Shown in pieces: positions 26,021 through 37,840 of a stretch of 64,000 nucleotides of DNA (position 1 is the stretch's first letter; every line of letters starts with the position of its first letter). A program made the position numbers and the translations under genes. This stretch comes from Vreelandella songnenensis (GTDB taxonomy: Bacteria > Pseudomonadota > Gammaproteobacteria > Pseudomonadales > Halomonadaceae): NCBI RefSeq assembly GCF_003002925.1, contig NZ_PVTK01000001.1, positions 186,001 through 250,000 of the forward strand, read 5' to 3'. The notes under the pieces are model-generated. The model made no database searches, was not told the DNA's origin, and saw only the letters and a list, made by a program, of their open reading frames with translations.

Positions 26021-26851
26021 ATGTGGAGCCTCCTACGCCTGCCCGCGCTTACACTTTCGCTATGCGTGCTGGCCGGTTGTTCAGACCCTAAAATCGACAC
26101 CAGCTCAATGCCGGCCGCCGTGGTCTCGATAGAGAACGTGCGCGAATCCCTGCCCGCCTACAAGCGCGACGAGTTTGACAAGGCGCTGGCGATCATGGCG
26201 ATGCCTTCGTTCAGCAGCATGGCGCTATTGAGCCCCAAGCGCATGAACGGCGCGGAAATTGCCGAAGCGGCGAATGCTCAGATGCACGGACTCACGGGCG
26301 ATCAGATCATTCATCGTGCCGATGAAATACTGCGTGAAAGGCGCGCCCGAGAGCGAGAGCAGGCTGTGCGTACCCTGACCCGCCTGAGCGAAAAGCGGGC
26401 CCAGGCCGAGCATGATGCCGCGCAGCTGGCGCGCTTTCGTATCGATAGCGCCCGCTACACCATGAGCCAGAGCCCCTACGGCTCGCCGGAGCCGGTCATC
26501 GATCTGGAAGTGACCAACGGCACGGATGAGGCGATATCCGAGGTGCGCCTGCGAGGAGTGGTGACGACAGATGATCGCGCCACGCCCTGGATCAACGATA
26601 CCTTCTACTACGTGATTTCAGGCGGGTTGGAGCCAGGTGAAACGGCCAAGTGGAGTCTGGCCCCCAATCGCTTTGGCGTGTGGGGCAACACCCGGATACC
26701 TCAAGATGCAACGCTTGCGGTAACCCTTGAAGGACTCAAGGACGCCGAGGGCCATCCACTATGGACAGCACCTGCCCTGAGCGAAAGCGAGGCGGCCAAG
26801 CTTGCCAGGCTGCATCAGGAGTATCAGGGCATCGCCCTGACAGAAGAGTAG
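26021..26851 (+). CDS. Lipoprotein of unknown function (DUF6694-like)
   Basis: A 276-aa predicted lipoprotein. The signal peptide ends in the lipobox LAGC (CVLAGCSDPKIDTSS), so the mature protein is anchored by Cys to a membrane facing the periplasm. Residues about 30-100 match small DUF6694-type lipoproteins (DTSSMPAAVVSIENVRESLP and MNGAEIAEAANAQMHGLTGD). A helical, basic-acidic segment (RERRAREREQAVRTLTRL) follows. The C-terminal half (VIDLEVTNGTDEAISEVRLRG) looks like an immunoglobulin-like beta-sandwich. It stands alone between the mrp terminator and serB. No function is known to me. Confidence 0.75.
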   Translation: MWSLLRLPALTLSLCVLAGCSDPKIDTSSMPAAVVSIENVRESLPAYKRDEFDKALAIMAMPSFSSMALLSPKRMNGAEIAEAANAQMHGLTGDQIIHRADEILRERRAREREQAVRTLTRLSEKRAQAEHDAAQLARFRIDSARYTMSQSPYGSPEPVIDLEVTNGTDEAISEVRLRGVVTTDDRATPWINDTFYYVISGGLEPGETAKWSLAPNRFGVWGNTRIPQDATLAVTLEGLKDAEGHPLWTAPALSESEAAKLARLHQEYQGIALTEE

Positions 26852-26856
26852 TGCAT

Positions 26857-26880
26857 CAGGCGGCGCTTGGCGGCCGCCTG
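26857..26880. other. GC-rich hairpin between convergent genes
   Basis: CAGGCGGC and GCCGCCTG form an 8-pair stem with an 8-base loop between the stop codons of the lipoprotein gene and serB. No T-run follows on either strand, so any terminator role is weak. Confidence 0.3.
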
Positions 26881-26896
26881 ACGGGGTTAACCGCGT

Positions 26897-28102
26897 TCAA
26901 TCAATCAGGTCGGCCTGGCGATAGCCGATCAGGTACAGCACCGCATCGATACCCAGAGTGGAAATTGCCTGGCGCGCCTGGGCGCGAACCAGCGGCTTGG
27001 CACGAAACGCAATCCCCAGCCCCGCCTTGGCCAGCATCTTCAGGTCGTTGGCGCCATCGCCCACCGCAATGGTCTGCTCCAGCGTAAAGCCTTCGCGAAG
27101 GGCAATCTGCTCAAGAAGCTCCGCCTTGCGCTCGGCATCCACGATAGGGGTGCGCACTTCGCCGGTCACCTTGCCATTCTCGATGACCAGCTCATTGGCA
27201 TGAACTTCATCAAAGCCCAGCCGCTCCTGCAGGTAACGGGCAAAGTAGGTGAAGCCGCCGGACAGAATCACCGTGCGATAGCCAAAGCGCTTGAGGTTGA
27301 CCATCAGGCGCTCGACGCCATCCATCAGCGGCAGCTCCTCGGCGATGCTGGCAAGTACCGACTCGTCCAGGCCCTTGAGCTTGCTCATCCGCTCACGAAA
27401 GCTCGCCTGAAAGTCCAGCTCGCCGCGCATGGCGCGCTCGGTGACGTCTGCCACTTCATCGCCCACGCCGTGGCGCCTTGCCAGCTCATCGATCACCTCG
27501 GCCTTGATCAGCGTAGAGTCCATGTCAAAACACACCAGACGCCGGTGCCGGCGCCAGATCGAGTCTTCCTGAATGGCGATGTCCACGCCGTGCTCCGCGC
27601 CAAGCGCCAGTGCCTTTTCGCGCAGCGCTTCAATATTCGCCTCTTCACCGCGCAGCCAGCACTCGACGCAGGAGCCACCCTGGGGTGCCTGCCCATCCAG
27701 GGATTCACGCCCGGAAAGGCGGTGAATCAGCTCGACGGTCAAGCCGAACTCGGCGGTCAGGCTGCCAACTTCGGCCAGGATACCGGCAGGCAGGCGGGGG
27801 GCCAAGAGCGTCAGGATCAGCCGCGGCTGACTGGCATCGCTGCTCCAGCGCTGATAATCCTCGGCATCGACAGTAATCGCCTGAACATCCAGACCCAACG
27901 CGTCGCCCGCTTCACTTAGCGTTGCTTCCAAAGCGCTATCGTGATCAAGCCCTACCAATGCTTCCAGAGAGAGCATGCCAAAGGTCACGCTCTGATTGAT
28001 ATCCAGAAGCTGCGCGCCCGTGCGGCCCAGCGCCTTGCCCAGGCCTTCCAGCTGGCCCGGTCGGGCCATGCCGGTTGCCCGAATCAAACAACGTCTTGCC
28101 AT
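26897..28102 (-). CDS. serB: Phosphoserine phosphatase with N-terminal ACT-like domains
   Basis: A 401-aa enzyme for the last step of serine synthesis, from phosphoserine to serine. The C-terminal HAD-type phosphatase has the DxDST nucleophile motif VCFDMDSTLIKAE, the Ser of ILSGGFTYF, the Lys region and the acidic VGDGANDLKML motif. The N-terminal 170 residues carry two ACT-like repeats (LGRTGAQLLDINQSVTFG and LAEVGSLTAEFGLTVELIHR), as in the long pseudomonad-type SerB; they may sense amino acids. The gene starts 3 bases after the parC stop, with GGGGAG inside the parC end, so it is coupled to parC. Confidence 0.94.
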   Translation of the reverse strand: MARRCLIRATGMARPGQLEGLGKALGRTGAQLLDINQSVTFGMLSLEALVGLDHDSALEATLSEAGDALGLDVQAITVDAEDYQRWSSDASQPRLILTLLAPRLPAGILAEVGSLTAEFGLTVELIHRLSGRESLDGQAPQGGSCVECWLRGEEANIEALREKALALGAEHGVDIAIQEDSIWRRHRRLVCFDMDSTLIKAEVIDELARRHGVGDEVADVTERAMRGELDFQASFRERMSKLKGLDESVLASIAEELPLMDGVERLMVNLKRFGYRTVILSGGFTYFARYLQERLGFDEVHANELVIENGKVTGEVRTPIVDAERKAELLEQIALREGFTLEQTIAVGDGANDLKMLAKAGLGIAFRAKPLVRAQARQAISTLGIDAVLYLIGYRQADLID

Positions 28103-28105
28103 GTG

Positions 28106-30358
28106 CTACTCCCCTGCCTCAAGCTGGTCAACTTTTTGGAAACCGCGCGGCAGCTTGCTGCCCCGCCGGCCTCGTTCGCCGCGATAGTACGCCAGATCAT
28201 CCGCTTTCAGCGTGAGCTTGCGCTTGCCGGCATGAATCAACAGCGCATCGGTTGACGAAAGCACGGTGATATCGCGCACAAACTCCTCCCGCCGCGCCGC
28301 GCGGGGGCCAGGGATATCCAGCATCTTGTTGCCTTTGCCCTTGGCCATTTCCGGCAGTTGCTCCAGCGGGAACAGCAGCAGCCGCCCTTCGTTGGAAACC
28401 GCAGCCACCCACTGGCCTTCACCTTCAGGCACTTCGACAGGAGCCATGACGCTGCACCCCTTGGGCAGACTGAGCACCGCCTTACCGGCCTTGTTCTTGC
28501 CGGTCAGCGCGTCAAGCCGGGCCATGAAACCGTAGCCACCATCGCTTGCCAGAATAAAGCGCCGCTCCGGCGGGGCGAGCATCAGCCCGGCCATCTGAGC
28601 GCCTGCCGATACGTTTGCCCGTCCGGTGACCGGTTCGCCCTGCCCACGGGCACTGGGCAGGTTGTGAGCAGCCAGCGTATAGGCGCGCCCGGTGTCATCC
28701 AGTAGCACCAGCGGCTGGTTGGTCTTGCCTCGCCCGGCCAGATGGAAGCTGTCGCCCGCCTTGTAGGAGAGCCCTTCCGGGTCGATATCGTGGCCCTTGG
28801 CCGCACGGATCCAGCCCTTGTCGGAGAGCACCACGGTGATCGGGTCGGCCCCCAGCAGCTCCACTTCGGAAAGTGCCTTGGATTCGGCGCGCTCCACCAG
28901 CGGCGAGCGGCGCTCGTCGCCGTGCTCCTTACCGGCGGCGCGAATCTCTTTTTCGATCAGCGTGGTCAGCTTGGCATCGCTACCCAGCAAGGTCTGAAGC
29001 CGCTTGCGCTCTTTCTCGAGCTCATCCTGCTCGCTGCGAATCTTCATCTCTTCAAGCTTGGCAAGATGACGCAGGCGCAGCTCCAGAATGGCCTCCGCCT
29101 GGCGCTCGGAGAGCCCGAACGCGCCGATCAGCGCGGCCTTGGGCTCGTCCTCTTCTCGAATGATGCGAATGACTTCGTCAAGATCGAGATAGGCCGTCAG
29201 CAGGCCTTCCAGAATATGCAGGCGGTCTTCCACCTTGCCCAGGCGGTGCTCAAGACGCCGGCGTACGGTGCTGCGTCGGAACTGCAGCCATTCGTCCAGC
29301 AGTTCGGGCAGCGGCATGACCCGTGGGCGGCCATCCAGGCCGATCACGTTCATATTGACCCGCACGTTCTTCTCGAGATCCGTGGTGGCAAACAGGTGCG
29401 CCATGAGCGATTCGACGTCCACACGGCTGGAGCGCGGCTCGATCACCAGGCGCGTGGGCTCTTCGTGGGTCGACTCATCGCGAAGATCGGCCACCATGGG
29501 CAGCTTCTTGGCCTGCATTTGCGCGGCGATCTGCTCGAGCACCTTGGCACCGCTGACCTGATAAGGCACCGCGGTGATCACGATATTGGCGTCTTCGCGG
29601 AGGTAGCGGGCACGCAGCTTGACCGAACCCCGTCCGGATTCGTAGAGCTTGCGCAGGTCTGATCTCGGCGTGATGATTTCTGCATCGGTCGGGAAATCCG
29701 GCGCGGGCATGAATTCGAGCAGGTCCGTGGTCGTGGCACCTGGGTTGCGCAGCAGATGACAGGTCGCCTCGACCACCTCGGAAATATTGTGGGGCGGGAT
29801 GTCCGTGGCCATGCCGACGGCAATGCCGGTGCCGCCATTGAGCAGCACGTGGGGCAGCTTGGCAGGCAGCACGATGGGCTCCTGCATGGTGCCGTCAAAG
29901 TTCGGCGCCCAGTCGACCGTGCCCTGACCAAGCTCGCCCAGCAGCACTTCGGCAAATTTGGAGAGCTTGGCTTCGGTGTAGCGCATGGCCGCAAAGGATT
30001 TGGGGTCATCCGGGCTACCCCAGTTGCCCTGGCCATCCACCAGCGGGTAGCGGTAGCTGAACGGCTGAGCCATCAGCACCATGGCTTCATAACAGGCGCT
30101 GTCGCCGTGGGGATGGAATTTACCCAGCACGTCACCTACGGTACGCGCCGACTTCTTGTACTTGGCATTGGCGTGCAGCGCCAGCTCGCGCATGGCGTAG
30201 ATGATCCGCCGCTGCACGGGCTTCATGCCGTCGCCAATGTTGGGCAGCGCACGGTCCAAGATGACGTACATCGAGTAGTCGAGGTACGCTTTTTCGGTAT
30301 AGTCGCGCAGGGATAGACGTTCGACGTCCCCCTCCGCTACCTGAATATCCATGGTCAT
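28106..30358 (-). CDS. parC: DNA topoisomerase IV subunit A
   Basis: The 750-aa subunit that cuts and rejoins DNA to separate linked daughter chromosomes. The N-terminus has [20 protein letters not shown], and the quinolone-target region is [19 protein letters not shown], with the Ser and Glu of the susceptible form. The catalytic tyrosine is in [11 protein letters not shown]. The C-terminal beta-pinwheel has repeated blades. It lies 6 bases after parE and 3 before serB, so parE-parC-serB is one operon. E. coli keeps parE and parC together only loosely; here they are contiguous. Confidence 0.96.
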   Translation of the reverse strand: MTMDIQVAEGDVERLSLRDYTEKAYLDYSMYVILDRALPNIGDGMKPVQRRIIYAMRELALHANAKYKKSARTVGDVLGKFHPHGDSACYEAMVLMAQPFSYRYPLVDGQGNWGSPDDPKSFAAMRYTEAKLSKFAEVLLGELGQGTVDWAPNFDGTMQEPIVLPAKLPHVLLNGGTGIAVGMATDIPPHNISEVVEATCHLLRNPGATTTDLLEFMPAPDFPTDAEIITPRSDLRKLYESGRGSVKLRARYLREDANIVITAVPYQVSGAKVLEQIAAQMQAKKLPMVADLRDESTHEEPTRLVIEPRSSRVDVESLMAHLFATTDLEKNVRVNMNVIGLDGRPRVMPLPELLDEWLQFRRSTVRRRLEHRLGKVEDRLHILEGLLTAYLDLDEVIRIIREEDEPKAALIGAFGLSERQAEAILELRLRHLAKLEEMKIRSEQDELEKERKRLQTLLGSDAKLTTLIEKEIRAAGKEHGDERRSPLVERAESKALSEVELLGADPITVVLSDKGWIRAAKGHDIDPEGLSYKAGDSFHLAGRGKTNQPLVLLDDTGRAYTLAAHNLPSARGQGEPVTGRANVSAGAQMAGLMLAPPERRFILASDGGYGFMARLDALTGKNKAGKAVLSLPKGCSVMAPVEVPEGEGQWVAAVSNEGRLLLFPLEQLPEMAKGKGNKMLDIPGPRAARREEFVRDITVLSSTDALLIHAGKRKLTLKADDLAYYRGERGRRGSKLPRGFQKVDQLEAGE

Positions 30359-30364
30359 CGGGGG

Positions 30365-32329
<1,965 letters not shown>

Positions 32330-32418
32330 CTAGGATAGCAAAAAGCTGTATATCCAGCCATATCTATTGCTTGGCGAAGAGAGACGCAGCGCGCTTTTTT
32401 TATAGCTGCCAGAGATAG

Positions 32419-34116
32419 TTACTCATCCTGCTCGGCGGCCCAGAACGCTTCGATCAAACCACGGCTGGAGGCATCCATACGCGAGACATCCCCTTCGCCT
32501 TCGATGATCGCCTGGGTGTCGGTGGCAATCTGCTTGCCAAGCTCCACGCCCCACTGGTCAAACGGGTTGATATCCCAGATGACCGCCTGCACGAACACCT
32601 TGTGCTCATAAAGCGCGATCAGCGCGCCCAGGCTGTGCGGGGTCAGCTTGTCCAGCAGTACCGTGGTCGAGGGCTGGTTGCCGCGATAGCGCTTGTGTTC
32701 CGGACGCGGGCCATCATCCTCGAGTGCGTCATCCCCCAGCATCAATACCCGCGACTGAGCAAAGCAGTTGGCCAGCGCCAGGCGATGCTGGGATTTCAGA
32801 TGACGGCGGGTATCCGGGTCTTCCACCTCGTCGTAGCGCTTGAGCGGGGCAATGAAGTCGCACACCACCGGCTGAGTGCCCTGATGCAACAACTGGTAGA
32901 AAGCGTGCTGGGCGTTGGGACCCAGCTGACCCCAGAGTACCGGGCAGGTCGAATAGCTGACTGCCTGGCCCTGGCGGGTGACCGACTTGCCGTTGGACTC
33001 CATCTCGAGCTGCTCGAGGTAGGCGGCGAAATACTCGAGGCGACCATCATAGGGCAGAATCGAATGGGCGCGGATATCCAGAAAGTTGACGTTCCAGATG
33101 CCCGCCAGCGCCAGCAGCACGGGCAGGTTGTCTTCCATGGGTGCTTCACGAAAGTGGCGGTCCATGGCATGCGCACCGGCCAGCAGCTCGCGGAAGTGGG
33201 CCATGCCAATCACCAGCGCAATCGGCAGGCCAATGGTGCCCCACAGCGAGTAGCGCCCGCCCACCCACTCCCAGAACGTGAGCTGATGATCCGGCGCGAT
33301 GCCCCACTCGCTCATTTTCTGGGGACTTGCCGACACACCGATAAAGTGCTGGCGCACGATCAGCTCGGCGCTTACCGCCGGGGTACTGACGAAATCACCC
33401 TGCTGGGTCAGGCGGCCAAGTAGCCAGTCCCGCGCCGTGTTGGCGTTGGAGAGCGTATCGATGGTGGTAAACGACTTTGACGAAAGCACGAAAATCGTCG
33501 TTTCAGGATTGAAGCGGCTCAGGTAGTCGGCCAGCTGCGAGCCGTCCATGGTGGAGGCGAAGTGCACTTCTACCGGATGAATGTCGTCCGGGCGGCAGTC
33601 GGCGAGCGCATGGGTCACCATCAGCGGCCCGAGATCCGAGCCGCCCACGCCAAGGTTCACCACATGACGAATCGGCTTGCCGGTTGCCCCGCGCCACTGC
33701 CCTGCGTGCAGGCGGCACACCAGGCGCTCCATCTGCTCGAGACTTTCATGCACACCGGCAACGATATCCTCTCCTTCGACATTGAGCGTGGCGTCTGCCG
33801 GCAGGCGCAGCGCCGTGTGCAGCGCCGGGCGGTTTTCGCTGACGTTCACCCGCTTGCCGCTCAGCAACGAATCAATGGCTCCGGGCACGCCGGCATCGTG
33901 GGCCAGTGCCAGCAGGTGCTCAAGCGTATCGTCGTCCCAGCGCTGCTTGGAAAGGTCCAGCGTCAGCCCCGCCACCTGGCGAGTAAATGTCGACCAGCGG
34001 CTGCGATCCGTGCCAAACAGCGTTTTCAGATGGACGCCCTTCAGCTCCTCGGCATGCTGTTTGAGCGTCTGCCATGCGGGCAGTTTATCGGGGGTAGCGC
34101 GTGATGCTGAGGCCAT
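32419..34116 (-). CDS. pgi: Glucose-6-phosphate isomerase
   Basis: A 565-aa cytosolic enzyme that interconverts glucose 6-phosphate and fructose 6-phosphate. NLGVGGSDLGPLMVTHAL is the phosphosugar-binding motif, FVLSSKSFTTIDTLSNA and FSASP-like VSASPQKMSEWGI follow, and WGQLGPNAQHAFYQLLHQG carries the conserved Gly-Pro turn. The ATG at 34116 has AGGAGAGG upstream; the frame remains open to 34167 without a site. It is divergent from cmoA across 100 bases. The length is slightly above the E. coli enzyme's. Confidence 0.95.
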   Translation of the reverse strand: MASASRATPDKLPAWQTLKQHAEELKGVHLKTLFGTDRSRWSTFTRQVAGLTLDLSKQRWDDDTLEHLLALAHDAGVPGAIDSLLSGKRVNVSENRPALHTALRLPADATLNVEGEDIVAGVHESLEQMERLVCRLHAGQWRGATGKPIRHVVNLGVGGSDLGPLMVTHALADCRPDDIHPVEVHFASTMDGSQLADYLSRFNPETTIFVLSSKSFTTIDTLSNANTARDWLLGRLTQQGDFVSTPAVSAELIVRQHFIGVSASPQKMSEWGIAPDHQLTFWEWVGGRYSLWGTIGLPIALVIGMAHFRELLAGAHAMDRHFREAPMEDNLPVLLALAGIWNVNFLDIRAHSILPYDGRLEYFAAYLEQLEMESNGKSVTRQGQAVSYSTCPVLWGQLGPNAQHAFYQLLHQGTQPVVCDFIAPLKRYDEVEDPDTRRHLKSQHRLALANCFAQSRVLMLGDDALEDDGPRPEHKRYRGNQPSTTVLLDKLTPHSLGALIALYEHKVFVQAVIWDINPFDQWGVELGKQIATDTQAIIEGEGDVSRMDASSRGLIEAFWAAEQDE

Positions 34117-34216
34117 TTGCCCTCTCCTGTGGCGGCGAAGCATGCAGCTCGGGTCTGTTCTGGTCAAATCAGGGCGCGTAAACTATCCCCCCTTTTTGAT
34201 GACTCCCGGCTTGCCA

Positions 34217-34960
34217 ATGAGTAATGCATCTTACCGTGACGCTATCTTTTCGACACCCCTTGATCGAGTAGCGCGCTTCTCCTTCGATGAGCAGGTGGTT
34301 GCCTGCTTCCCCGACATGATCCGCCGCTCGGTGCCGGGCTACGGCCAGATTCTCGGCATGCTGAGCCTGATTGCCCAGCGCCACCTGCGCCACGGCGCCC
34401 ATGTGTATGACCTTGGCTGTTCGCTGGGCGCCTCGGGTCTGGCCCTGGCCGGCGCGCTGAAACCCGACGCATTTCGCTACACCGGGGTGGATCTTTCCCC
34501 CGCCATGGCCGAACGCGCCCGACAAACCTTCAGTGAAGAGTGCCCCGATTACGCCATGAGCGTGGAAGAGGCGGATATTCGCACGCTGAACTATGCGCCC
34601 TCGGGCATGATCATTCTCAACTTTACCCTGCAGTTCCTGCCGCCGGCAGACCGCGATGCGCTGTTGAAGCGCCTCTATGAAGCGCTGGAGCCCGGCGGCG
34701 TGCTGATTCTTTCGGAAAAGACCATCGATGCCGACGAGCAGGACAACGCCTGGCGGGTCGAGCGCTATCACGACTTCAAGCGCGCCAACGGCTACAGCGA
34801 TCTGGAAATCAGCCAGAAGCGCACCGCGCTCGAGAACGTGCTGGTGCCGGATACGCTGGACGCGCTGCACGAACGCCTGCAGCAAGCCGGTTTCCCGCGT
34901 TCGGTGACCTGGTTTCAGTACCTGAATTTTGCCTCGGTCATCGCGTTCAAGGAGGCATGA
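34217..34960 (+). CDS. cmoA: Carboxy-S-adenosyl-L-methionine synthase
   Basis: A 247-aa SAM-dependent enzyme that makes carboxy-SAM from SAM and prephenate, the donor for wobble-uridine modification (cmo5U34) in tRNA. Family marks are MIRRSVPGYGQILGMLSLIA, DLGCSLGASGLAL and the later LNFTLQFLPPADR. The true start is the ATG at 34217 (MSNASYRDAIFSTPLDRVAR); the frame is open far upstream to 33677 but that part is an antisense shadow of pgi. The stop sits directly before the cmoB start, so the two are an operon. Confidence 0.95.
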   Translation: MSNASYRDAIFSTPLDRVARFSFDEQVVACFPDMIRRSVPGYGQILGMLSLIAQRHLRHGAHVYDLGCSLGASGLALAGALKPDAFRYTGVDLSPAMAERARQTFSEECPDYAMSVEEADIRTLNYAPSGMIILNFTLQFLPPADRDALLKRLYEALEPGGVLILSEKTIDADEQDNAWRVERYHDFKRANGYSDLEISQKRTALENVLVPDTLDALHERLQQAGFPRSVTWFQYLNFASVIAFKEA

Positions 34961-35953
34961 GTGGAGATTTCCGACGACCACCGCGCTTTATACCAGGCGT
35001 TTCTGGACCAGGGCCTGACCACCTGGCTTGCCCGGTTGCCCGAACAGCTTGCCAAGGGGCTTGACCGCCAGCGCCACGGCGATCTGCCTGCCTGGGAAAA
35101 GGCCGTGGCCAAACTGCCCGCCCTGCCCGCCGAGCGCCGTGTTCAGCTTGAAAGCGATACACTGACAGTGGAGCTCGACCTCAGCGAAAGCCAGCAGCGC
35201 CAGTGTTTCAACCTGCTGAAAAAGCTTGCCCCCTGGCGCAAGGGGCCCTATTCGCTGGGCGGCATTACTATCGATACGGAATGGCGCTCGGACTGGAAGT
35301 GGCAACGCGTCGCCCCGCACCTGGCGCCGCTCAAGTACCGCAAGGTGCTGGACGTAGGCGGCGGCAGCGGTTACCACGCCTGGCGAATGGCCGGCGCCGG
35401 CGCGGCGTTTGTACTGGTGATCGACCCTTCACCGCGCTTTTACTGGCAGTTCCAGGCGGTACGCCACTTCGTAGGCGATGCCGACGGCGGGCGCACTCAG
35501 TTTCTTCCCGTGGGCATTGAAGACGTACCGGAAAATCTCGGCTTTTTCGATACCGTGTTCTCCATGGGAGTGCTTTATCACCGCGCCTCCCCTTTTGAAC
35601 ATCTTCAGCAGCTGAAAGCGGCCCTGGCCCCCGGCGGCGAACTGGTACTGGAAACCCTGGTCGTCGAAGGCGACGAGCAGACGGTCTTCGTGCCCGGTGA
35701 GCGCTACGCCGCCATGCCCAATGTCTACTTCCTGCCCTCTTCCAAGGCGCTGTGCCACTGGCTCAGCCGCTGCGGCTTCACCAACATCCGCGTGGTGGAT
35801 GAAGCGGTCACCACGCTCGATGAGCAGCGCTCCACCGAGTGGATGACCTACCAGTCGCTGACGGACTTTCTCGACCCCGATGACCGCACCCGCACCATCG
35901 AGGGCTACTCCGCACCGCGGCGGGCGGTGATCATGGCCAACCGGCCTGAATAG
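34961..35953 (+). CDS. cmoB: tRNA (carboxymethyl)uridine synthase CmoB
   Basis: A 330-aa partner of CmoA that transfers the carboxymethyl group from carboxy-SAM to 5-hydroxyuridine 34 of tRNA. It starts with GTG right after the cmoA TGA, with AAGGAGG at 34949-34955. WRKGPYSLGGITIDTEWRSD and LDVGGGSGYHAWRMAGAGA, then FDTVFSMGVLYHRASPFEHL, are the family signature. The methyl ester formed from this product is made by CmoM, whose gene lies at 51629. Confidence 0.95.
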   Translation: MEISDDHRALYQAFLDQGLTTWLARLPEQLAKGLDRQRHGDLPAWEKAVAKLPALPAERRVQLESDTLTVELDLSESQQRQCFNLLKKLAPWRKGPYSLGGITIDTEWRSDWKWQRVAPHLAPLKYRKVLDVGGGSGYHAWRMAGAGAAFVLVIDPSPRFYWQFQAVRHFVGDADGGRTQFLPVGIEDVPENLGFFDTVFSMGVLYHRASPFEHLQQLKAALAPGGELVLETLVVEGDEQTVFVPGERYAAMPNVYFLPSSKALCHWLSRCGFTNIRVVDEAVTTLDEQRSTEWMTYQSLTDFLDPDDRTRTIEGYSAPRRAVIMANRPE

Positions 35954-35969
35954 GTTGTATTTGTGACAT

Positions 35970-36644
35970 TCACCTACGCAGAATCGCCAGCCAGCGGCCC
36001 AGATTCAACATGCTGGCAAGCGATGCGGCAACGTAAGTAAAGGCGCAGGCGGTGAGCACATGACGGGCGCCCGGCATGTCGTAAGGCGGCACGTACTCTT
36101 TCAAAAGCGGTAGCGCGCGGTTGAAGCTGGCGTCGAACTCGACCGGCAGGGTTACCAGATGCACTACCGCAGCAGTGCCAAAGCTGATGACCGCCATGGC
36201 GATCACCAGCGCCAGCCCGCCGGGCAGGCGCGTGAGCAGAAACAGAAAGGGAGCGGCCATCATCAGTAAAGCGCCGAGCTTTTCGGCTTTCTGGGCTACG
36301 CCTACCAGGCGGCTACGCGCCAGCAGTGGCGCATAGCCCTGGTGGTGCTGAATGGCGTGACCTACTTCATGGGCGGCAACAGTCACTGCCGTTAGCGAGC
36401 GGCCATCAAAGTGTTCATCTGATAGCCGCACGCAGCGTGCTTGCGGGTCATAGTGGTCGCCGTGTTCGGTGCGCTCAACCGTGACGCCCTCTACGCCTGA
36501 TCGACGCAGCAGATGCTCGGCAAGTTCGGCGCCGCTGCCGGGATAATCATCGCGCCCCTGGCGATGCTTGTTGAGCACCCATTTGGCCCACAGGTTGGGC
36601 AGAACGAAGATGGCAAGCGCAGCAAGGATAAGCAGAACGAACAT
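35970..36644 (-). CDS. Membrane zinc metallopeptidase (Zn_peptidase_2 type)
   Basis: A 224-aa membrane protein with the zinc motif HEVGHAIQHHQGYAPL (HExxH) about residue 90. The first helix is VLLILAALAIFVLPNLWAKW, and further hydrophobic segments (MMAAPFLFLLTRL, LALVIAMAVISFGTAAVV) follow. SRLVGVAQKAEKLGALL and DASFNRALPLL are typical of the YugP-like family found in many bacteria. Its substrate is unknown. It converges on cmoB and stands alone between cmoB and the App1 gene. Confidence 0.85.
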   Translation of the reverse strand: MFVLLILAALAIFVLPNLWAKWVLNKHRQGRDDYPGSGAELAEHLLRRSGVEGVTVERTEHGDHYDPQARCVRLSDEHFDGRSLTAVTVAAHEVGHAIQHHQGYAPLLARSRLVGVAQKAEKLGALLMMAAPFLFLLTRLPGGLALVIAMAVISFGTAAVVHLVTLPVEFDASFNRALPLLKEYVPPYDMPGARHVLTACAFTYVAASLASMLNLGRWLAILRR

Positions 36645-36706
36645 GGTATTGAGCTACCCGACAGTTGAAGCATTCGTTTTACCATGCGTGCCGCTCAAGC
36701 AACACC

Positions 36707-37840
36707 TTAACCGTTGGCCTCACGCCGCTCCTCTTCACGGTGCTCTTTTACGTCACGAATAACCGCCTCGAGACCGCGGGCGGAAATATCCCCGTTGGCA
36801 TGGGCGTGCTCGGCAATCAGTATGCTGTCCGGCGCCAGCACCAGCTCACACTGGGTATCGGCAAGCTCTTCGTGCAGCCGCTGAATAGCCTCTTCACGCT
36901 TGGGGTCCTTGTCCACACGGCGGATATAGATCGCCTTGATGCGGCCGGGGTAGGCCTTGACGATTTCGGTATACACCTCGGGGTCGTGCTGGCCGCTATC
37001 GCCGATCAAAATACACGGCAGCTCATCGAACAGCGTGAGCATGCGGTCTATCAGCAGGCGCTTGTGTGCTTCAGCCTTGCGCGGCCAGGGATGGCGTAAC
37101 GAAATCCCCCATTCGCGCAGAAACAGAATCGGCCCGACAGGAATACGGTTGAGCTGGAAAAACGCTTCCAGCATCTCGTAGATGGCCCACGGCCCCCGCG
37201 AAACATACAAGATGGGGCGTTCAGCCTTTTCGGTTTCGCCACGGTGCAGCGCCTGATACAGCGATGCCACGCCGGGAAACGCCGTGCGCCGATGCGGCTT
37301 GCGCACGAACAGGCGATAAAGCATCTTCAGCTTTTCTGCTACCCCGGTGAACATCACCGTGTCATCGATATCACTGATGACCAGCAGATCCGTTTCCGGC
37401 GGCGGAATATAGACCTCCACATCGGTACGTACCGGCGACTGACCTTCGGCATGAACACAGATATCAGCCCGATGCCAGGAAACGTCGATGGGGAGTGAGT
37501 GGGTAATCGGCAGGTGGGCATCGAAATAACCGTCGCGATCCGTCGTGAGGGTCAGCTCGTTTTCACCGATTCGAATATCGACCTTTGCATCGGCCAGGCC
37601 GCGGCGAAAAATACGCCGGGTGACGTCCGCAGTGTCGCGTAGAATACCGCGCCGAGGGATGGCGCGGCCAAGTGCAGCCTGACGAAACACTCGCCCCATG
37701 ACAAATACTTCATCAGAAGAACCGTAGCCACGGTAGGGATGCACCATCATCCCCCCGTGGCCACGGTCTCGCTTCATGGGTTTTGCGATAACGTGGACAA
37801 GCCTTTTGACAAAACTTGTCCACGGCGTTAGCCAGGACAT
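36707..37840 (-). CDS. App1-like phosphatase (DUF2183), HAD fold
   Basis: A 377-aa protein with the App1-type phosphatidate phosphatase catalytic domain. The DxDxT-like motif is LVISDIDDTVMFTGV (about residue 180), and LPCILIGDSGQHDPEVY carries the acidic motif. SRGPWAIYEMLEAFF and RIPVGPILFLREW are typical of DUF2183. The N-terminal half has FRRGLADAKVDIRIGENELTL and may be a small beta-domain. Yeast App1 removes phosphate from phosphatidic and diacylglycerol-pyrophosphate lipids; the bacterial role is not settled. Its start overlaps the stop of the upstream DJ-1/PfpI gene (TAATG) and has no site of its own, so it depends on that gene's translation. Confidence 0.82.
   Translation of the reverse strand: MSWLTPWTSFVKRLVHVIAKPMKRDRGHGGMMVHPYRGYGSSDEVFVMGRVFRQAALGRAIPRRGILRDTADVTRRIFRRGLADAKVDIRIGENELTLTTDRDGYFDAHLPITHSLPIDVSWHRADICVHAEGQSPVRTDVEVYIPPPETDLLVISDIDDTVMFTGVAEKLKMLYRLFVRKPHRRTAFPGVASLYQALHRGETEKAERPILYVSRGPWAIYEMLEAFFQLNRIPVGPILFLREWGISLRHPWPRKAEAHKRLLIDRMLTLFDELPCILIGDSGQHDPEVYTEIVKAYPGRIKAIYIRRVDKDPKREEAIQRLHEELADTQCELVLAPDSILIAEHAHANGDISARGLEAVIRDVKEHREEERREANG

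Noticed and set aside
33677..34216. Upstream extension of cmoA over the pgi gene
   Set aside because: The extra part is an antisense reading of pgi, and CmoA begins with MSNASYRDAIF at 34217.
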